A stretch of 64,000 nt of DNA from Umbilicaria muhlenbergii (GCA_000611775.1 KK106983.1:5746240-5810239); one strand, 5' to 3'; positions 30,877 through 43,600 are shown, numbered from the stretch's first letter. Notes: generated by a model from the letters alone, not told the origin. Numbers and translations are program-made.

Positions 30877-33258
30877 ATGACCAATGCCGCCGTTGTCATC
30901 ATCGGAGCCGGTATAAGCGGCATGTGTACGGCAATCGACCTGTTGAAGAACAACTGCCACAACTTCATCATTGTTGAGAAGAGCGGCGGGCTTGGAGGTA
31001 ATACATGTCTTCGTCGTTGGGTTGGAGAGGTTCACTGACGGGTGCAACAGGAACATGGCATGATAACAAAGTTCGCATTCAATCCCAACCCGCAGAGCAT
31101 CACTGAGTAAGAGAAAGTATCCCGGCTGCTGTTGCGATGTCTGGAGTCATTTGTACTCCCTCTCTTTCGAACAGAACCCGGATTGGACTCGCGAATACCC
31201 CGGCCAAGAAGAGATTCTGGACTATTTGCAGGCCGTCGCCGCCAAATGGAACCTATACCGGGTACTGTGATTATCAATTGAAGTTTCCATTTGTGGAGCT
31301 AACGAGGAATCAGTATATTCGCTTCAATACCTCTGTGGATCAGGCTACATGGGACGATACAGAGAAGAAGTGGAAGGTCGACGTTCGGGTGTCAAATGGC
31401 AAAGACTCGGAGTACGCAAGCGCCTACACCATTTCCTCCGATTACCTCGTCTCGGCCGTCGGTAAGTGCTACACGTCCTTTCAGGCACCCCCGCTCAGCG
31501 ACAGCACTGACCTGTATACCTTTAAGGCCAGCTTAACGTCCCTAGATATCCCGACATCGAAGGCCTCGACTCCTTCACTGGAAAGAAGATGCATTCCGCG
31601 AGATGGGATTGGTCCTACGATCTGAAGAACAAGAGAGTTGCTTTGATCGGCAACGGCGCAACAGCGGCCCAGATTGCTCCGGAGGTTGCAAAAGTCGCGA
31701 AGCAACTCACCATATTCCAGAGAACGCCCAACTGGGTCATACCTCGCATGGACGCCCCCATCAGCGAGTTTAGGAGAGCATTGTACCGCTATGTCCCACC
31801 CGTTCGTCATTGGTATAGAGCTGGCATGATGGAGTATGCACTTTTAGGAGGCTGTTCTGCTCCTGACTAAGAGCTAATACCATCATAGCTACCGCGAGTC
31901 TTTCTATGCCGGCGTGGCCGATCCGAGTTCAGACTTTGAGAAACTCCTCGAGAGCATGAGTCAGGATATGATGAAGCAGCAATTAAATAACAAGCCAGAA
32001 TTATGGCCAAAGCTAACACCCAACTACCCCACTGGCTGCAAGCGCGTCATCATCTCCGACGGTACGTTTCCTACCTCTAATCATGACACAAGATCAGAAT
32101 CTAACGCAATCCAGATTTCTACCCCATGTTCAACCTTCCAAACGGTACTGGACCCCCCTCCCATCCACTCTCACCCTCTCATTCCCAGCTGACAGGGGCC
32201 CCCATAGTAACCCTCTGCACCACCCCCATCTCCTCCATCACCCCAACCGGCATCCAAACCGCCGACCAAACCCACGACTTCGACCTCATCATCCTCGCCA
32301 CCGGCTTCCGCACCGTCGAATTTATGTACCCCATCCGCATCTTCGGCCAACACGGCAAATCCATCGAGGACATCTGGAAGGGCGGCGCCAAGGCGTTTTA
32401 TGGCGTTAATGTGCCGTGGTTGCCGAATTTTGGAATGCTGTATGGACCGAATACTAATTTGGGTCATAATAGGTATGTGCTGTCAAGAGGGTGGTAGGGG
32501 GAAATGAGGTGTTTGGATGGACTGACCGGTGGGGCAGTATTATATTGATGATTGAGGCCCAGTCGAGGTATATCAACCAACTTATTCAGGTAGTACTAGA
32601 CGCTCGAAGACGAGGTAAGCCTTGCCTGCGTTCACTCCATTCTCCCGTTTCCTCTCCATCCTTCCGTTTCCTCTCCATCCTTCGCTCTTCCTCGTCTCTC
32701 CAGCTTCATTGACAGCTTACCCTACCCATCACCTTCACAGGCCAATCCCTCACCCTAACGCCCAAACCCTCCCGCGTCGACGCCTACAACTCTGAACTCC
32801 AATCCGTCCTCCGCACCTCCACCTTCGCCCACCCAAACTGCCAGAGCTGGTATAAGACCGAAGAGGGCTTGGTTACGAACAAGTACATCACTTTTCTATA
32901 TTCCGCTACACTCCTTCCCCGCCCCCGGACTCAACCTCTCTATCTCCCGCCCTTCCCCTCCTGAAGCTGTTGCCGCTAACGTATCTCGCTCCACAGCTGG
33001 TCCGGCACCGTCGTGTCCTACCAAACCCTCCTCTCCAAAATCAACTGGTCCGACTACGACATCGACGGTTCCGCCTCTTCTCTCGTCGCCTCCAAGGAAC
33101 CAACCTATATCGGGCGCGTCGTTGAAGAAGGGCAGACTAGTTTGCTCACGCTGGCGCTGGAGGCGACGGCTGTGGTGGGGGTGCTGGCGGCGGTGGTGTG
33201 GAGGAACGGGGGGGTGTGGAGGGCGGGGGCTGGGCTGGTGGGTGGGGGGAAGACCTAA
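30877..33258 (+). CDS. Baeyer-Villiger-type flavin monooxygenase
   Basis: Inserts oxygen next to a ketone using FAD and NADPH. Eleven exons keep frame exactly: 30877-30997, 31051-31070, 31118-31261, 31314-31461, 31527-31833, 31889-32061, 32115-32144, 32196-32472, 32538-32614, 32741-32882 and 32997-33258; 566 residues. Motifs: first Rossmann AAVVIIGAGISGMCTAIDLL, GTWHDNKYPGCCCDVWSHLYS, EILDYLQAVAAKWNL, the Baeyer-Villiger fingerprint FTGKKMHSARWDW (FxGxxxHxxxW), second Rossmann RVALIGNGATAAQIAPEVA, LTIFQRTPNWVIP, ILATGF and [24 protein letters not shown]. The C-terminal 40 residues include a hydrophobic stretch (LALEATAVVGVLAAVVW) that may anchor it to a membrane. Every intron is GT..AG. No polyketide partner lies adjacent. 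Confidence 0.9.
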
Positions 33259-34247
33259 AGCTTGAGAAGGGAGGGGGGGGTGTTTAAAATGGGGGATGGG
33301 CCGTGTGGGATGGTGGAAGAAGTGGGCGGCTTTGCTATGTGATGTGAGGGAGGTACTGGACGGCAAGGATGGCGCAGGAGAGCGGTACCGGGTGGACATG
33401 TAAGAGGACAATTAGTTCGTTGGTGTCTTGAGGGTGCTGCTCATCTGACGCATGGTCGTTTTAGTGATGGCACGGTGACTGAGCGGATGGCTTGATGCGT
33501 GTGGAGATGGTCTTTAGCTGCTCAGCTTGCGCTGCTCACTCTATACAACTTCTCCCCCTCAACGCCATGCTGTGCATTCTCCCCACGAGATTCAAATCGC
33601 AGCTGTAGATGCTTTCTGAATAAAACTTGTGGCGATGCTCATGTGCATCATCATAGACACAAGAGTCCGTGCATGGAATCCTCATCCGCGGGCGCTCGTT
33701 AGCGCTAGACTAGAAGAACATGATCAACCTACAACGAATGAGGAATGGGCAACCAAGCGCTCGAAGGTCTAGGGGATCCTCATCCTCTTTGTATGCATGG
33801 ATCATACACGATTGAGTTTCGAGGAGGCCCCTCCATAGAACGTTGTTTTGAAGGTGTTGATACTCTAGGCAGGCGCGGTACAAAAGAGATGAATGAGGTA
33901 GCACCTTGGGAGTTGAGCGCCCGCCAAGGAGCCTTTTGAGGCGCGCGATGGATAGTTGGAGTTTGATCATTTGACCCCTTTTTAAGCAACTGGTATAGCA
34001 AGGGGTTCGGAATTGTGGAGAGACGCGTTGTTTGGATCTACTAGAACTGATCACTCGAGAGTATTATGTTTCTCTCTCATTTTTATATGTTCTTGTTTCA
34101 GGTCATCCTGCGGGCTATCCTCAGGTTCTTCCGTTGTGCCATATACCTAATAAGGACTCAGCCTGAGTAAATCAGTAGTGAAATTGCTCAGGCGTTCAGA
34201 GTCGATGTAACTGGACTGGTCAGGACAGAGGGCAAATTTAGTTCTAA
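33259..34247. other. Intergenic
   Basis: No supported gene; G-rich 33259-33300, then mixed sequence up to the foldback element. Confidence 0.4.
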
Positions 34248-34537
34248 GTAAGAGAATCGGACATAAGTCATGCATAGAGAGAGAACTGCCAGCCCTCAGC
34301 TGAGGGGCCCCTCAACCACTCAGCAAACAAGACAGACCAGTTAATGTAGCAACATTAGAAACCGTGGATATCTTCCACTTACCGCTCAAGGACTTAGATA
34401 TATCGCTTTCACTGTTGTGATATCAGGAGGGGCCTCAGCTGGAGATTGCCATTTACAGCGTAGAAATTCGCAACAGCTCACTAGGAGACTTGCCCCGGGG
34501 TCTCTCTCTGTGCATGACTTATGTCCGATTCTCTTAC
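34248..34537. repeat. Foldback element with 37-bp inverted repeats
   Basis: The arms 34248-34284 and 34501-34537 are inverted copies with about one mismatch (core AGAGAATCGGACATAAGTCA). A second weaker inverted pair built on CAGCTGAGGGGCC lies inside. No coding capacity and no obvious target-site duplication. Confidence 0.75.
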
Positions 34538-34752
34538 ATCATTCTATCAGAATAGTGGCAGTAGGAGGTCTTCATTGTAACTTTTACGTGGATGTGGTTC
34601 AATTACTTTTGGACAACATGAGTCAGGCACTTTTGGATGAGTAGTGGGTGAAAAATGCATTGCTATGATTTAAAGATTTATGGTCTTACCTGCAGATTGG
34701 TTACCCTATACACCACTGCGCCTGGCTCGTAACCTAACCGTGCTTTTTTGCC
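34538..34752. other. Intergenic
   Basis: Short spacer, nothing recognised. Confidence 0.35.
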
Positions 34753-35769
34753 TCAAACCTCTCCGGGCTCAGTGTCCTGTTCACTGGGATCACCCAGTCC
34801 CTCTGCCCGCAGTCTTTCAACCTCCCTCCGCAAATCCCTCGTGGACTCGAAAAGCAGACTGTGCAATGCCCCTCCACCCACATCTTCTTCACCCAGGCTT
34901 GCCCGCGACTGCCGCACCGATTCCATCGATGCTTCGCTCATCTCGATCAGGCATTCGAGCTGCTCCACCCGTCTTCGTCGTTCGGCTGCGCGGTGTCTCT
35001 CGGCTTCATCGGCACCCACTCCTTCCGCCACGGTCAGGGCGGCGCGGAGGGTTTGCAGGCGATCGTGCGCGAATTCCACGTTTAGTCGTGCGCGTTCGGC
35101 GGAGACTAGGTTTGGGTATCCGGGACTGCTGGCGTGCCGGTCGATTATGCCTTGAGCGTCGGCGATCATTGTCTGGATGTCGGATACGAAGCCTGCTGCG
35201 GCCAATTCGTTGATGTTTTCGCGCGTTCGCTCTACGTCGGCGGCCAATTCGTTGTACCATTCTCGCCTCATCACTTGGACGTACCGCCGCTCTAGCGTTG
35301 CCGCCTCCTCTGCTTCTCGTGCCTCCTGGTGTCTCTTGACCCCTTCCTCGCCTTCGCGGAGGTACAGTGACCAGAGCTTCTGGTTCACGGAGAATTGAAG
35401 ATTGGTTCCGCTTTGAATGATCAGGTCGTCGAGGAGCTCCATATCCAATGATGAAGGGGGGTTAGTGTAGTTGTTCCGCAGTGCGTCGACTTGAGCCTGC
35501 AAGTCGCGGATTGCTGCTACTCCCTGGAGCAAATTTTCTTCGTCCGTCTTGTGTGCGCAGATGGAGCACACATGAGGGCGGCGTGTCTTGACGCCGAACT
35601 GAGGCCTACGGCAGCTGGTACTGCAGGCTCGAGTGCTGAGTGTGACCGAATGAAGGCAGGTGAGAATGTGACTGGTTCCATTGCACACACGGTTGTCGTG
35701 GGCGTTCAGTCCAACTCTGTACCTGTCAGCCGGGGATTCGGGGGCCAAGAAGGATCTGAGGGCGAACAT
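34753..35769 (-). CDS. Hypothetical protein with Cys-rich N-terminal motif and coiled coil
   Basis: A 338-residue open frame from the ATG at 35769. Residues about 30-70 have CNGTSHILTCLHSVTLSTRACSTSC and then HVCSICAHK, a spacing of Cys and His that could bind zinc. The rest is strongly helical and charged, with long Glu/Arg/Ala/Leu stretches (for example EAREAEEAATLERRYVQVMRREW) typical of a coiled coil. The acidic tail is DPSEQDTEPGEV. I know similar Cys/His N-termini from uncharacterised fungal proteins but no function. A 5' exon is possible because the upstream frame is rich in Ser/Lys and ends at a GTAAGT-like site. No operon-like partner. Confidence 0.65.
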   Translation of the reverse strand: MFALRSFLAPESPADRYRVGLNAHDNRVCNGTSHILTCLHSVTLSTRACSTSCRRPQFGVKTRRPHVCSICAHKTDEENLLQGVAAIRDLQAQVDALRNNYTNPPSSLDMELLDDLIIQSGTNLQFSVNQKLWSLYLREGEEGVKRHQEAREAEEAATLERRYVQVMRREWYNELAADVERTRENINELAAAGFVSDIQTMIADAQGIIDRHASSPGYPNLVSAERARLNVEFAHDRLQTLRAALTVAEGVGADEAERHRAAERRRRVEQLECLIEMSEASMESVRQSRASLGEEDVGGGALHSLLFESTRDLRREVERLRAEGLGDPSEQDTEPGEV

Positions 35770-37091
35770 GACTTACACGTGCGTCCTTGGTCTTGCTCGA
35801 ATGTGATAGTTTCTCTGTGACGTGATTTTTTCTGGAAGGGTTCCAGGAACAGTGTCTAAAGTTGATACTCTTCATGATCGCAACGGGCCCCGAAGTAAAT
35901 ATACAACCAGCGACTGCACAAGGGCTTTGTTTGGTCTTTGTAAGCAACAACAAAAATCAACAAAGAGAATGCAGTCGCAAGTGCCCAACAGCTGCCAATC
36001 TGTCCAAGTTCTTTGTTCGATGGTGCAGCTGAACAATGATATAATAAAGTTAATGTTGGACGTATCTTCAACAAACATAAGAAATAATCGACTGTGTTGT
36101 GGCTTCTGTCAACGATACTGAATAATTTATAGTCAAAGACGTGCTTCCAAATCAGCGTGCACTGGCATTGGTCTATCGTTAGATCTTGAGTCTTTATCAA
36201 AATTCAGGTATGATGTTCAACGTTCGAAGACAGCAAATCCTAGGGCCAGCTTGTCAAAGAAATCACTGAGCTCCCGGCTGATAGCCTGCCACTTGAGATC
36301 TTTTGAACTCCAATATGTTACCTGCGCCTGCTAATATAAGCTAACGTAGACCCGGATGAAAGCGGATCATGTGAGTGAATAACGACTTTGACCACCATAA
36401 GACGTAGACGATCGAGTCGTCGGCGTCATCGAGACATGGTACTAAAGCAGAATGACGCTCCTTCAGCATGGAATGTTGCCGCAACCGGCAAAGGTACCAG
36501 TTTAGCATCTTGGTAGATTCCTCTAGAGCGGCGAATGTTCAAATGTACCATGTGTTGAATGTGCACGCTGTCGGCTTCGATAATCGCATGTTTGGAGAGG
36601 TTTCGGGGTTCAAGCAGTCACGCCGGGGGCATGGAGTTAGGCGACTTGATAGTTAAGCGACCACGCGATGCTGAAAAATGTTCCCACACCAAAAGGCCAA
36701 CACCTCCGCAAAAATCATCAATACAAGCGTCGGGTCGAAATAAGTGGCAGTTCTACGTCAAAGGATCCAGGCGGCCCCCGGCAGTAAATTGATAATAGAC
36801 TGCAATATCTAGAAACCTTGCTACTGCAGATCGGTGAGCTCAACGGCTTTTAAAGATTGACAGAATTCGTTGATGCTTTGCTATGCAGAGGGTCCCCTGA
36901 TTGAGAGTGTTATTTATTTTGACCCTACGCCTGCAATAGATAGGCGACGCAAGCGATTTCACTCAATAATTTTAGCGACCGCGAGCTCGGCTACAGTCCC
37001 TCATCTATGCTTCACAACAGATTGAGGTCTCCGTCATCCTTGTCCCGTGGTTCTGGCTATCGAAGGACAAAAGGCCGGTCCTCTTACAACC
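35770..37091. other. Intergenic
   Basis: 1.3 kb with only short overlapping ORFs; I see no gene or RNA. The last part is the promoter of the decarboxylase-like gene. Confidence 0.4.
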
Positions 37092-37859
37092 ATGACGGGG
37101 GGAACTCCGATTAAGGACCTGCAAAGTCTCCGGGATCTGAAGAAGATAGGCTTCATAGTTCCCTCGTCCAACATTGCCCTTGAACCGATCACTGTCTCCA
37201 TGGCAAGCCAACTGGGTGCTCTAGTCTCACTTCACTTCAACAGAATGGAGGTAAAGAAACTGGATACTAGTGAGAAGAATTTGGGCCAGTTCGCGCCCGA
37301 TAAGATGCTCGCGGGTGCTGTATTACTTGGCCACGCAGAATTGGATGCTCTTTTGTGGAATGGCACCTCGGGAAGCTGGAGTGGGAAGGGTTTGCAAGCA
37401 GAGCATTCGCTTGTGACGTCCATTGAGCAGGCAACTGGGATAACCGCTTCAACGTCTACGCTCGCGCAAGTGGAAGTCCTGGAGTGGAAAGGTGTCAAAA
37501 GGTTCTCTCTGACCGGTCCCTACGTTGACGGGCCCATGCGAGGACTCGTCAAATTCTATACTGGACTCGGGTACGAGGTCTTAGCTACATCGCAGATGGA
37601 CGAGACGCTGAATACGGTATTCGGAAACACTCCTTTAGCTCAGATTAAGGGACTCATCAGGAAATGTAACCACCCGGACGCGGAGTGTGTCGTGGTGGCG
37701 TGCACGAATTGGCCGGCGGCTTTGGTGGTGGAAGAGATGGAGGCCGAACTTGGGAAGCCGATCTACGATAGCGTGTGTGTTACGCTATGGAAGGCTTTGA
37801 GAATGGTCAACATAAACGTTGCACTACAAGGCTGGGGCGCATTGTTGGGTACTCGATGA
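37092..37859 (+). CDS. Asp/Glu racemase superfamily protein, arylmalonate decarboxylase-like
   Basis: A single exon of 255 residues. It has the KKIGFIVPSSNIALEPIT start of the maleate isomerase/arylmalonate decarboxylase branch, LDALLWNGTSGSW in the first active-site loop and ECVVVACTNWPAA in the second. Racemases and maleate isomerases use a Cys in both loops. Here the first position is Gly91 and only Cys204 remains, as in bacterial arylmalonate decarboxylase (Gly74/Cys188). From this I infer a decarboxylase or one-base enzyme rather than a racemase. The ATG at 37092 gives MTGGTPIKDLQ; a longer non-ATG frame exists but is unlikely. The neighbours are unrelated. Confidence 0.8.
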   Translation: MTGGTPIKDLQSLRDLKKIGFIVPSSNIALEPITVSMASQLGALVSLHFNRMEVKKLDTSEKNLGQFAPDKMLAGAVLLGHAELDALLWNGTSGSWSGKGLQAEHSLVTSIEQATGITASTSTLAQVEVLEWKGVKRFSLTGPYVDGPMRGLVKFYTGLGYEVLATSQMDETLNTVFGNTPLAQIKGLIRKCNHPDAECVVVACTNWPAALVVEEMEAELGKPIYDSVCVTLWKALRMVNINVALQGWGALLGTR

Positions 37860-37896
37860 GGCGTTTCTTATATATATCGACTTGTGAAACAGCTCC

Positions 37897-40086
37897 TTAG
37901 TAAGAGTCTTCGAGCTCTTGATCCCTGATCAGCTTCGCAAACATCCCTTCGCCCAATCTCCGTGTATTCAGAGACCTGGACTCTTTGTTTATGTCCCAAT
38001 TAGTCGCACAGGCCACGACCAGTATCTTGACCGTGCATTTGACGCTTCCGACCATTCGGAGCAGCGCGTTCATGAGCTCGACTTCGCTGATGGATCCGGA
38101 ACATACGTCTATTCGGTCGAGAATGATTTCTACCGGGCTCTCATCTTCCAAGAGGTTCAGGATAGTTATCAAGAAGTCGCACACCTCTTCAATGTCATCC
38201 TCCCAATCAGGACTCTGCAATTTTGATTGGAGACGCCTGAATTCGGTCGGATCACGCAGCAGCTTCGGGCGTTTTGTAAGGAGCTGAGTGGCCAGGCTGA
38301 CGAAAATATCGTGGGCGGTCGGATCTATGGTTTGATTTTGATGGCGCAAGTTGAGATGGTAGAGAATAAACCGGCCACTTTGCAGTGATTCGTCGATGAA
38401 GTCAATGGCGGCAGGCGAAAGCCAAAAGCAGCGTCCACAACGTTCAATGATGCCCCGCTCGTTTTGGCCGGAAAGGGCAAGGAGGCTAGACTGCTTGGAG
38501 TTGATCCAACTGAAGTATTGCTCCGTCTTGCGGAGGGTCTCCAGATCCATCTTGGTTCTGTCTGGATCCTCTACAAACTCTTGAAGGTGCATTCGGTATT
38601 TACTTATCTGCTTGTGGTGTTCGTCCTCGTTGTAATGTTGAGTTCGGAGAAATTTCAGAATCTCCGTGAGGTGTTCGCTGTCTTTGGTTTCGCGCATTTC
38701 TAGAAGCCAGGCACGTCTGGTCAGCATTGAAGCAGGTTAAGAACTGACGGCTCTAGTGTTGCTTCTGGGGACACTAACGGCACAACTGCTCCTCTAGGTT
38801 CTTGATTTGAAAATGGAGAGACACGTTTTGTGTCTTAACCTCTACATGGTGTGGTCAGCGGTAGGACTTTTCGTAGCTTAGCTCGCGTCGCGATAAGCTT
38901 GCAGGAAAGCTTACGAATTAGTTCATCTTCGAGGCTCTTGCTGTAGCTGAGAATATCTGCGTCCACTTCAGCGTTGGTCTCACCGTTGGGAATGGTATTC
39001 TTACCATTCGATGCCATCTCGATTCTTTCACACCTCTCGGCAAGAAGTGCTTCACACCGCGTTTGGACAGCCGCCATAAGCGTCTTGATCTTTGCCACAC
39101 TATCATCGAACGCGTGCGGGTCTCCGGCAGCTCGTAGCGACCTCCCTGTAGAGGTCAGTTAAGATAAGCCGCACCTAGGCCCCGTGGATGAATCATATGA
39201 CTTACATATCCCGTGGTTCTTATAATACTTGATCGCCACTCTTGAAAAATCGGTCATTCCCTTGAACACCTTTGCAATCAGTGCCCCCAGACTAGGGTCT
39301 GGATAGACCCTTCTGTAAATTACCATTTCTTCGAGTCTGGTTTTCAGGTCCTCGATGGCGCTCTGAAGAGCTGTTTCCATTCCCTGTTTACTGGCCGCCA
39401 CCTGCTCGACGTTAGCAATGCCGCCACGGGGAGCTGTTACCAAACGCTTACACTGAAGAGTAGAGATAGAGCCCCATAGGCCAGTCCGCCATATTGATTA
39501 CTTGCCGATTTCTGTCAACGTCAGCCGAGACCGGTGCAAAGGCGGTATAAGAGACTGGCCATGATATCGACAATGCCAGAGTAGACGGCTAAGAAGTCTT
39601 GGAAGGTTTTGGCAAACTTTACAAAACGCGTAGTTGCTTTTCGGACCCCCTTGGTTCGCTTGACTCTCAGATCACTCTTTGCCCGCCCAGCTTGATCAAG
39701 CCGCTCTCCAATATAGAAAGGCTCTACAATTTCAACAAGCCTATCATATGTCTGTTTGTCAAGCGCGTCGAGGATGTCTTTGGTGTTCGCGGTGTCGTTT
39801 ATAGCCTTGAGGTCTGCCTTGTCGATGTTTTCTTCCATCCATCTCCGGAAATCTCGCTCGCCTTCCAGGGCAGCATCAAGCTCTTTACTGCACCGCCTGT
39901 CAGTCAGCGTGTTCGTTGCTGATGCAGAGGATTCTGAAGTCACGTCTTCTTGCTTTTCGGCCACCAACTAGTCAATTCTTGTGCTTTACCACTCGGCGTT
40001 GTCTTTTTGGTTTCTTCATTGGATATCGCTGACACGGGTTGTGGTTGTGCTTGTGGCTGAACATTTGCCGAGGCAAGAAGAGACAT
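37897..40086 (-). CDS. DUF7708/NACHT-like STAND protein without a canonical P-loop
   Basis: Seven exons: 40086-39944, 39896-39560, 39511-39452, 39401-39206, 39145-38915, 38841-38779 and 38699-37897; 610 residues in one continuous frame. The second intron uses a GC donor (GCCAGT..ACAG). The N-terminal third (FAKTFQDFLAVYSGIVDIM, then QYGGLAYGALSLLFS, YPDPSLGALIAKVF) is the DUF7708-type domain that precedes NACHT ATPases in fungal NLR-like proteins. A coiled-coil linker follows (IKNLEEQLC). Next is a NACHT-like core where the P-loop position reads ALSGQNERGIIERCGRCFWLSPAA, lacking GxxxxGK[ST]; VEIILDRIDVC looks like Walker B. It ends without repeats. It is divergent from an AAA+ ATPase gene 530 bp away. 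Regulatory or immune-like role inferred only. Confidence 0.75.
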
Positions 40087-40616
40087 GGGGTCGCGCCTGG
40101 GAACCGCTTGCAATCCTATTCGCAATCGTCCCGAACCACGTCCATGCGACCAGGAAGCGCTTCACTTTCTAGGGTTGTATGGTGAGCATAAGGAGAGGTA
40201 TCGGTAAAATCTTGTCGCTGTACGGAATAGTACCAACAATGTTGCGGGGTTATGGATCGACTCATACAACGAGCTGACCACCCCGTAAGTGGCTGAGGAG
40301 GGCCCACTTACCAGGTGCAGACCGTACATTTTTGGGGGCGAAGGTGCAAAAAAAGCAAATTCTCCCGCCGATTCTGCGTGACAACCGGGTGCATTCAGCA
40401 CTAGGACCCTGCAGGAGTCCCGTGGATCATTCCCTCATTCGTGCTCGGAGCTCCGGTCTTTCGTCGTGGCAACAGATATCATAACGGGCGCAAATTCACA
40501 CGCGTCGAACCGTCCATCATACGTGAGCTAGTAGTGTCGCAGGCACTTCGACGTAGGCGGATTACTCTCAATTTTCGCAAACCTACAGCGCTGAACCGTC
40601 AAGCAACGACCTCACC
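40087..40616. other. Bidirectional promoter region
   Basis: 530 bp between the divergent STAND-like and AAA+ genes. No specific site recognised. Confidence 0.45.
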
Positions 40617-43600
40617 ATGAGCGCAGAGGCAGCAAACGGCGTTCTCCCAGTAAGTCTTGACCGGAAGAACACTCCTTGTGCTCTGTTCGGAGTGGCTGAC
40701 TTGTAGGCTAGCAAAACACAGCACATGTACACTCCTTAGAGCTGAGATATATTGAGCTTTTAGAGAAGCGAATCGCAGATCTAGAGAAGCTGGTTGCAAC
40801 CAATCCCAGCGCGCCCGCTGTAAGTAGCTTCTATCTTACGGCCTTCTTTGGATGCTGCATCCGACTGACGGCGGGCATTCATTTCTAGGCTGGGGAAACC
40901 AAGAATGCCGTAGAAGTGCCCAGCGCTAAGCCGAATGACACTGTATGAAGCACTTGTTCTCAATGTCCTACCAGCTTGCCTCCGTCCTCTGACTTATCCT
41001 TCAGGCGTCCGACGGCGTCAAGACGGATGGGCAGCCAGCCAAAACTGCTGAAAGGGTACGCAACGTGCTCAGCAAGTGGGATCCAATAGAGTGTCGACGA
41101 ATAGACAGAGATGCGTCCGAAGTTGTCCCACCCGTCAAGGAGGAAGCCCACGCATTCATATTCCGCAAGACTCAAGACGAGAAGGATAAATTTATTTATT
41201 CTGAGGTGGAGATCAAATCCGTTGATCTTAAGAGTCTGCTGCAGGACAACCTAAGGCATTATCCAGGTCATTTCTGGGACGGAGATACTGTCACTATACC
41301 TGACCCTTTCGCGCCAATAGTTCACAATTGGGACAAGTTGCAGAAGGTAACGAAAGAGAAGGGGACTGAACTGTCGGACGCTGACAAGCTCGCGCGCTCA
41401 GACCTCAAGCTGTTACTGAACATTATCTCAACAGCATCAGGAGTTGACAGGTTAGGAAAGTACTTCAAGGAGCGAGAACAGCATATCTATAACAAGACGA
41501 TAACGTACGAGACTCTCTGGACCCTATTCCCCCCCGGCAAGCTCGTATATTCCGCGCCGTTCCTCAGGCAGGAACAGATTTTCATTGCCGGGTCTTCTTA
41601 TGTAGATTTCCCGGACGAGAATAGACGGGCTAGACCCTGGTCCGTTACCTGCTGGGGTTATGATTGGAACGGAGAGACGTTCGACAGGAAGGCTTACCAA
41701 TTTGAATTCGAAAAGTTCCTAGGCTCGAAGATGATCAACGCGCTTCCTTGCTATCCACTGGAGCACTATGGTAACGGCGATCAAGAAAAAATTAGGCGAT
41801 TGAAGAGCCGGCTGGCTGACCGAGGGCGCAATTTCAAAGAACTTGCTACCGCAGAGAAGGGCAGGCAGATGTTCAGTTACCAGGGCAAAGTTCTATATCG
41901 AGGTATAGGTATCTCTACAATCGACAGCGCCACACAAGTGACCCAGGTTCGTGTGCCCAAGTCAAGGCCGTGATTTGCAACTAAACCTGTGACTCGTAGG
42001 TGAACGATGATGACGATCGTTCGTATATAACCTCTACCACGGAAGAGCTCGGAGAAGCGACCAGGCGAAAGCTCACGAAGCTGATGACATGCGATGTATG
42101 CAAGTCCCCTGCTTCTGTGTCACAGTCACTTATGGAGACCGCCTGCAGGTAAAGGAAGCGACTGTGATGGTCGACTTTCAATCATACTTCCAGTATGCAG
42201 ACAAGGTCGCGCGACTTGGTGACTTGAAGCCTTCAGGTGACGATGATGATGAGTATGTTGCTCAAATCATGACAGCCTGATGGCAGCGAAGCTTCAGTTT
42301 TTTTTTGACCAGTTCACAATAGGTGTGGATGCCCGACCTGCAGAGGAAACGAGGAGCTCAGCAACCTGCTCAAGTATAATTTCGATGAGCAGAAGAGAGA
42401 CGCAGAGTTTGAGCCCTTACAGTACATGATGTGCCCTCCGCGAGTGTTGGGCTACGTTATCGAGCGAAAGATGTGGGCACAGCTTCAAGTCGACGACGTC
42501 AAGCCTGTAAAGAACGAGAATGCAGGTGATACCTTTGACAAGAAGCTGCAACTCGAGGAGGACACGAAAGAGCTGATTAAAAATCTCGTGACAAACCACG
42601 AGCAAGGAAAAGAAGAAAAGAACGGGAAACGAACGAAAGGCATACAGGACGTGGTGCAAGGCAAGGGTGATGGGCTTGTGATACTTCTCCACGGTAGGGT
42701 CGAGAATGAACGGGTCAGGAAATGCTCAGCTAAAGTCTCAAAAGGTCCGCCTGGTGTCGGTAAGACGCTTACGGCTGAGACCGTGGCAATGCGCGCGAAC
42801 AAACCCCTTTTCGCAGTCGGAGTGACCGATGTTGGTGTGGATCCGGAGAATGTGCAGATTAATCTAGAGAGATTATTCTCGCTCGCAGCTACCTGGGAAG
42901 CTGTACTCCTTATGTAAGCTAATTTTCAAGTCATGAGACTAATGGTGCTAATGCAATCGAACAGCGACGAGGCGGATGTATTCTTAGATTCGAGGGCATC
43001 AAAGGGCGGTCAAACCGATTTGAGAAGGAACGCTTTAGTCTCAGGTAGGTTGAACCTGTTCTGTCACATACAATCGTGCAAGCGTTTTGATGCACCGCTA
43101 TCTCCTGGGCAAACGGGGCTAGTAAATATGTTACTTTGGATTTTGGTGAACGAGGCGATCGCCCTGATTTAGAGGGACATTGCTGACACTGGAAGTGTTA
43201 TTGCGTGTCCTGGAATACTACCAAGGGATCCTGATACTTAGTAAGTCCACAAAGATCATCAATTTCTCTTCATTGTTAACAACCCACCACATAGCAACTA
43301 ATCGGATCCGGGATTTCGACGTTGCAGTCCAGTCCCGAATCCACCTTGCCATCAAATATGAAGACCTAAGCCGGGAGCAGCAAATCCAAGTCTTTTACAC
43401 CTTTCTTTCCCAGGCCCACGAGAAAGGCCATGTGGAAGATTGGACCAGAGTGTGCAAATGGGTGGAGAAAGATGCAACCTCGAATCAATCGAAATTCAAT
43501 GGGAGGCAAATCCGCAATATTGTCACGTCCGCGATGGGCTTGGCCAGAGCGGGAGATCGGAAATTGACGAAGGAAGATCTAGGTATGAAAACTATTGCCA

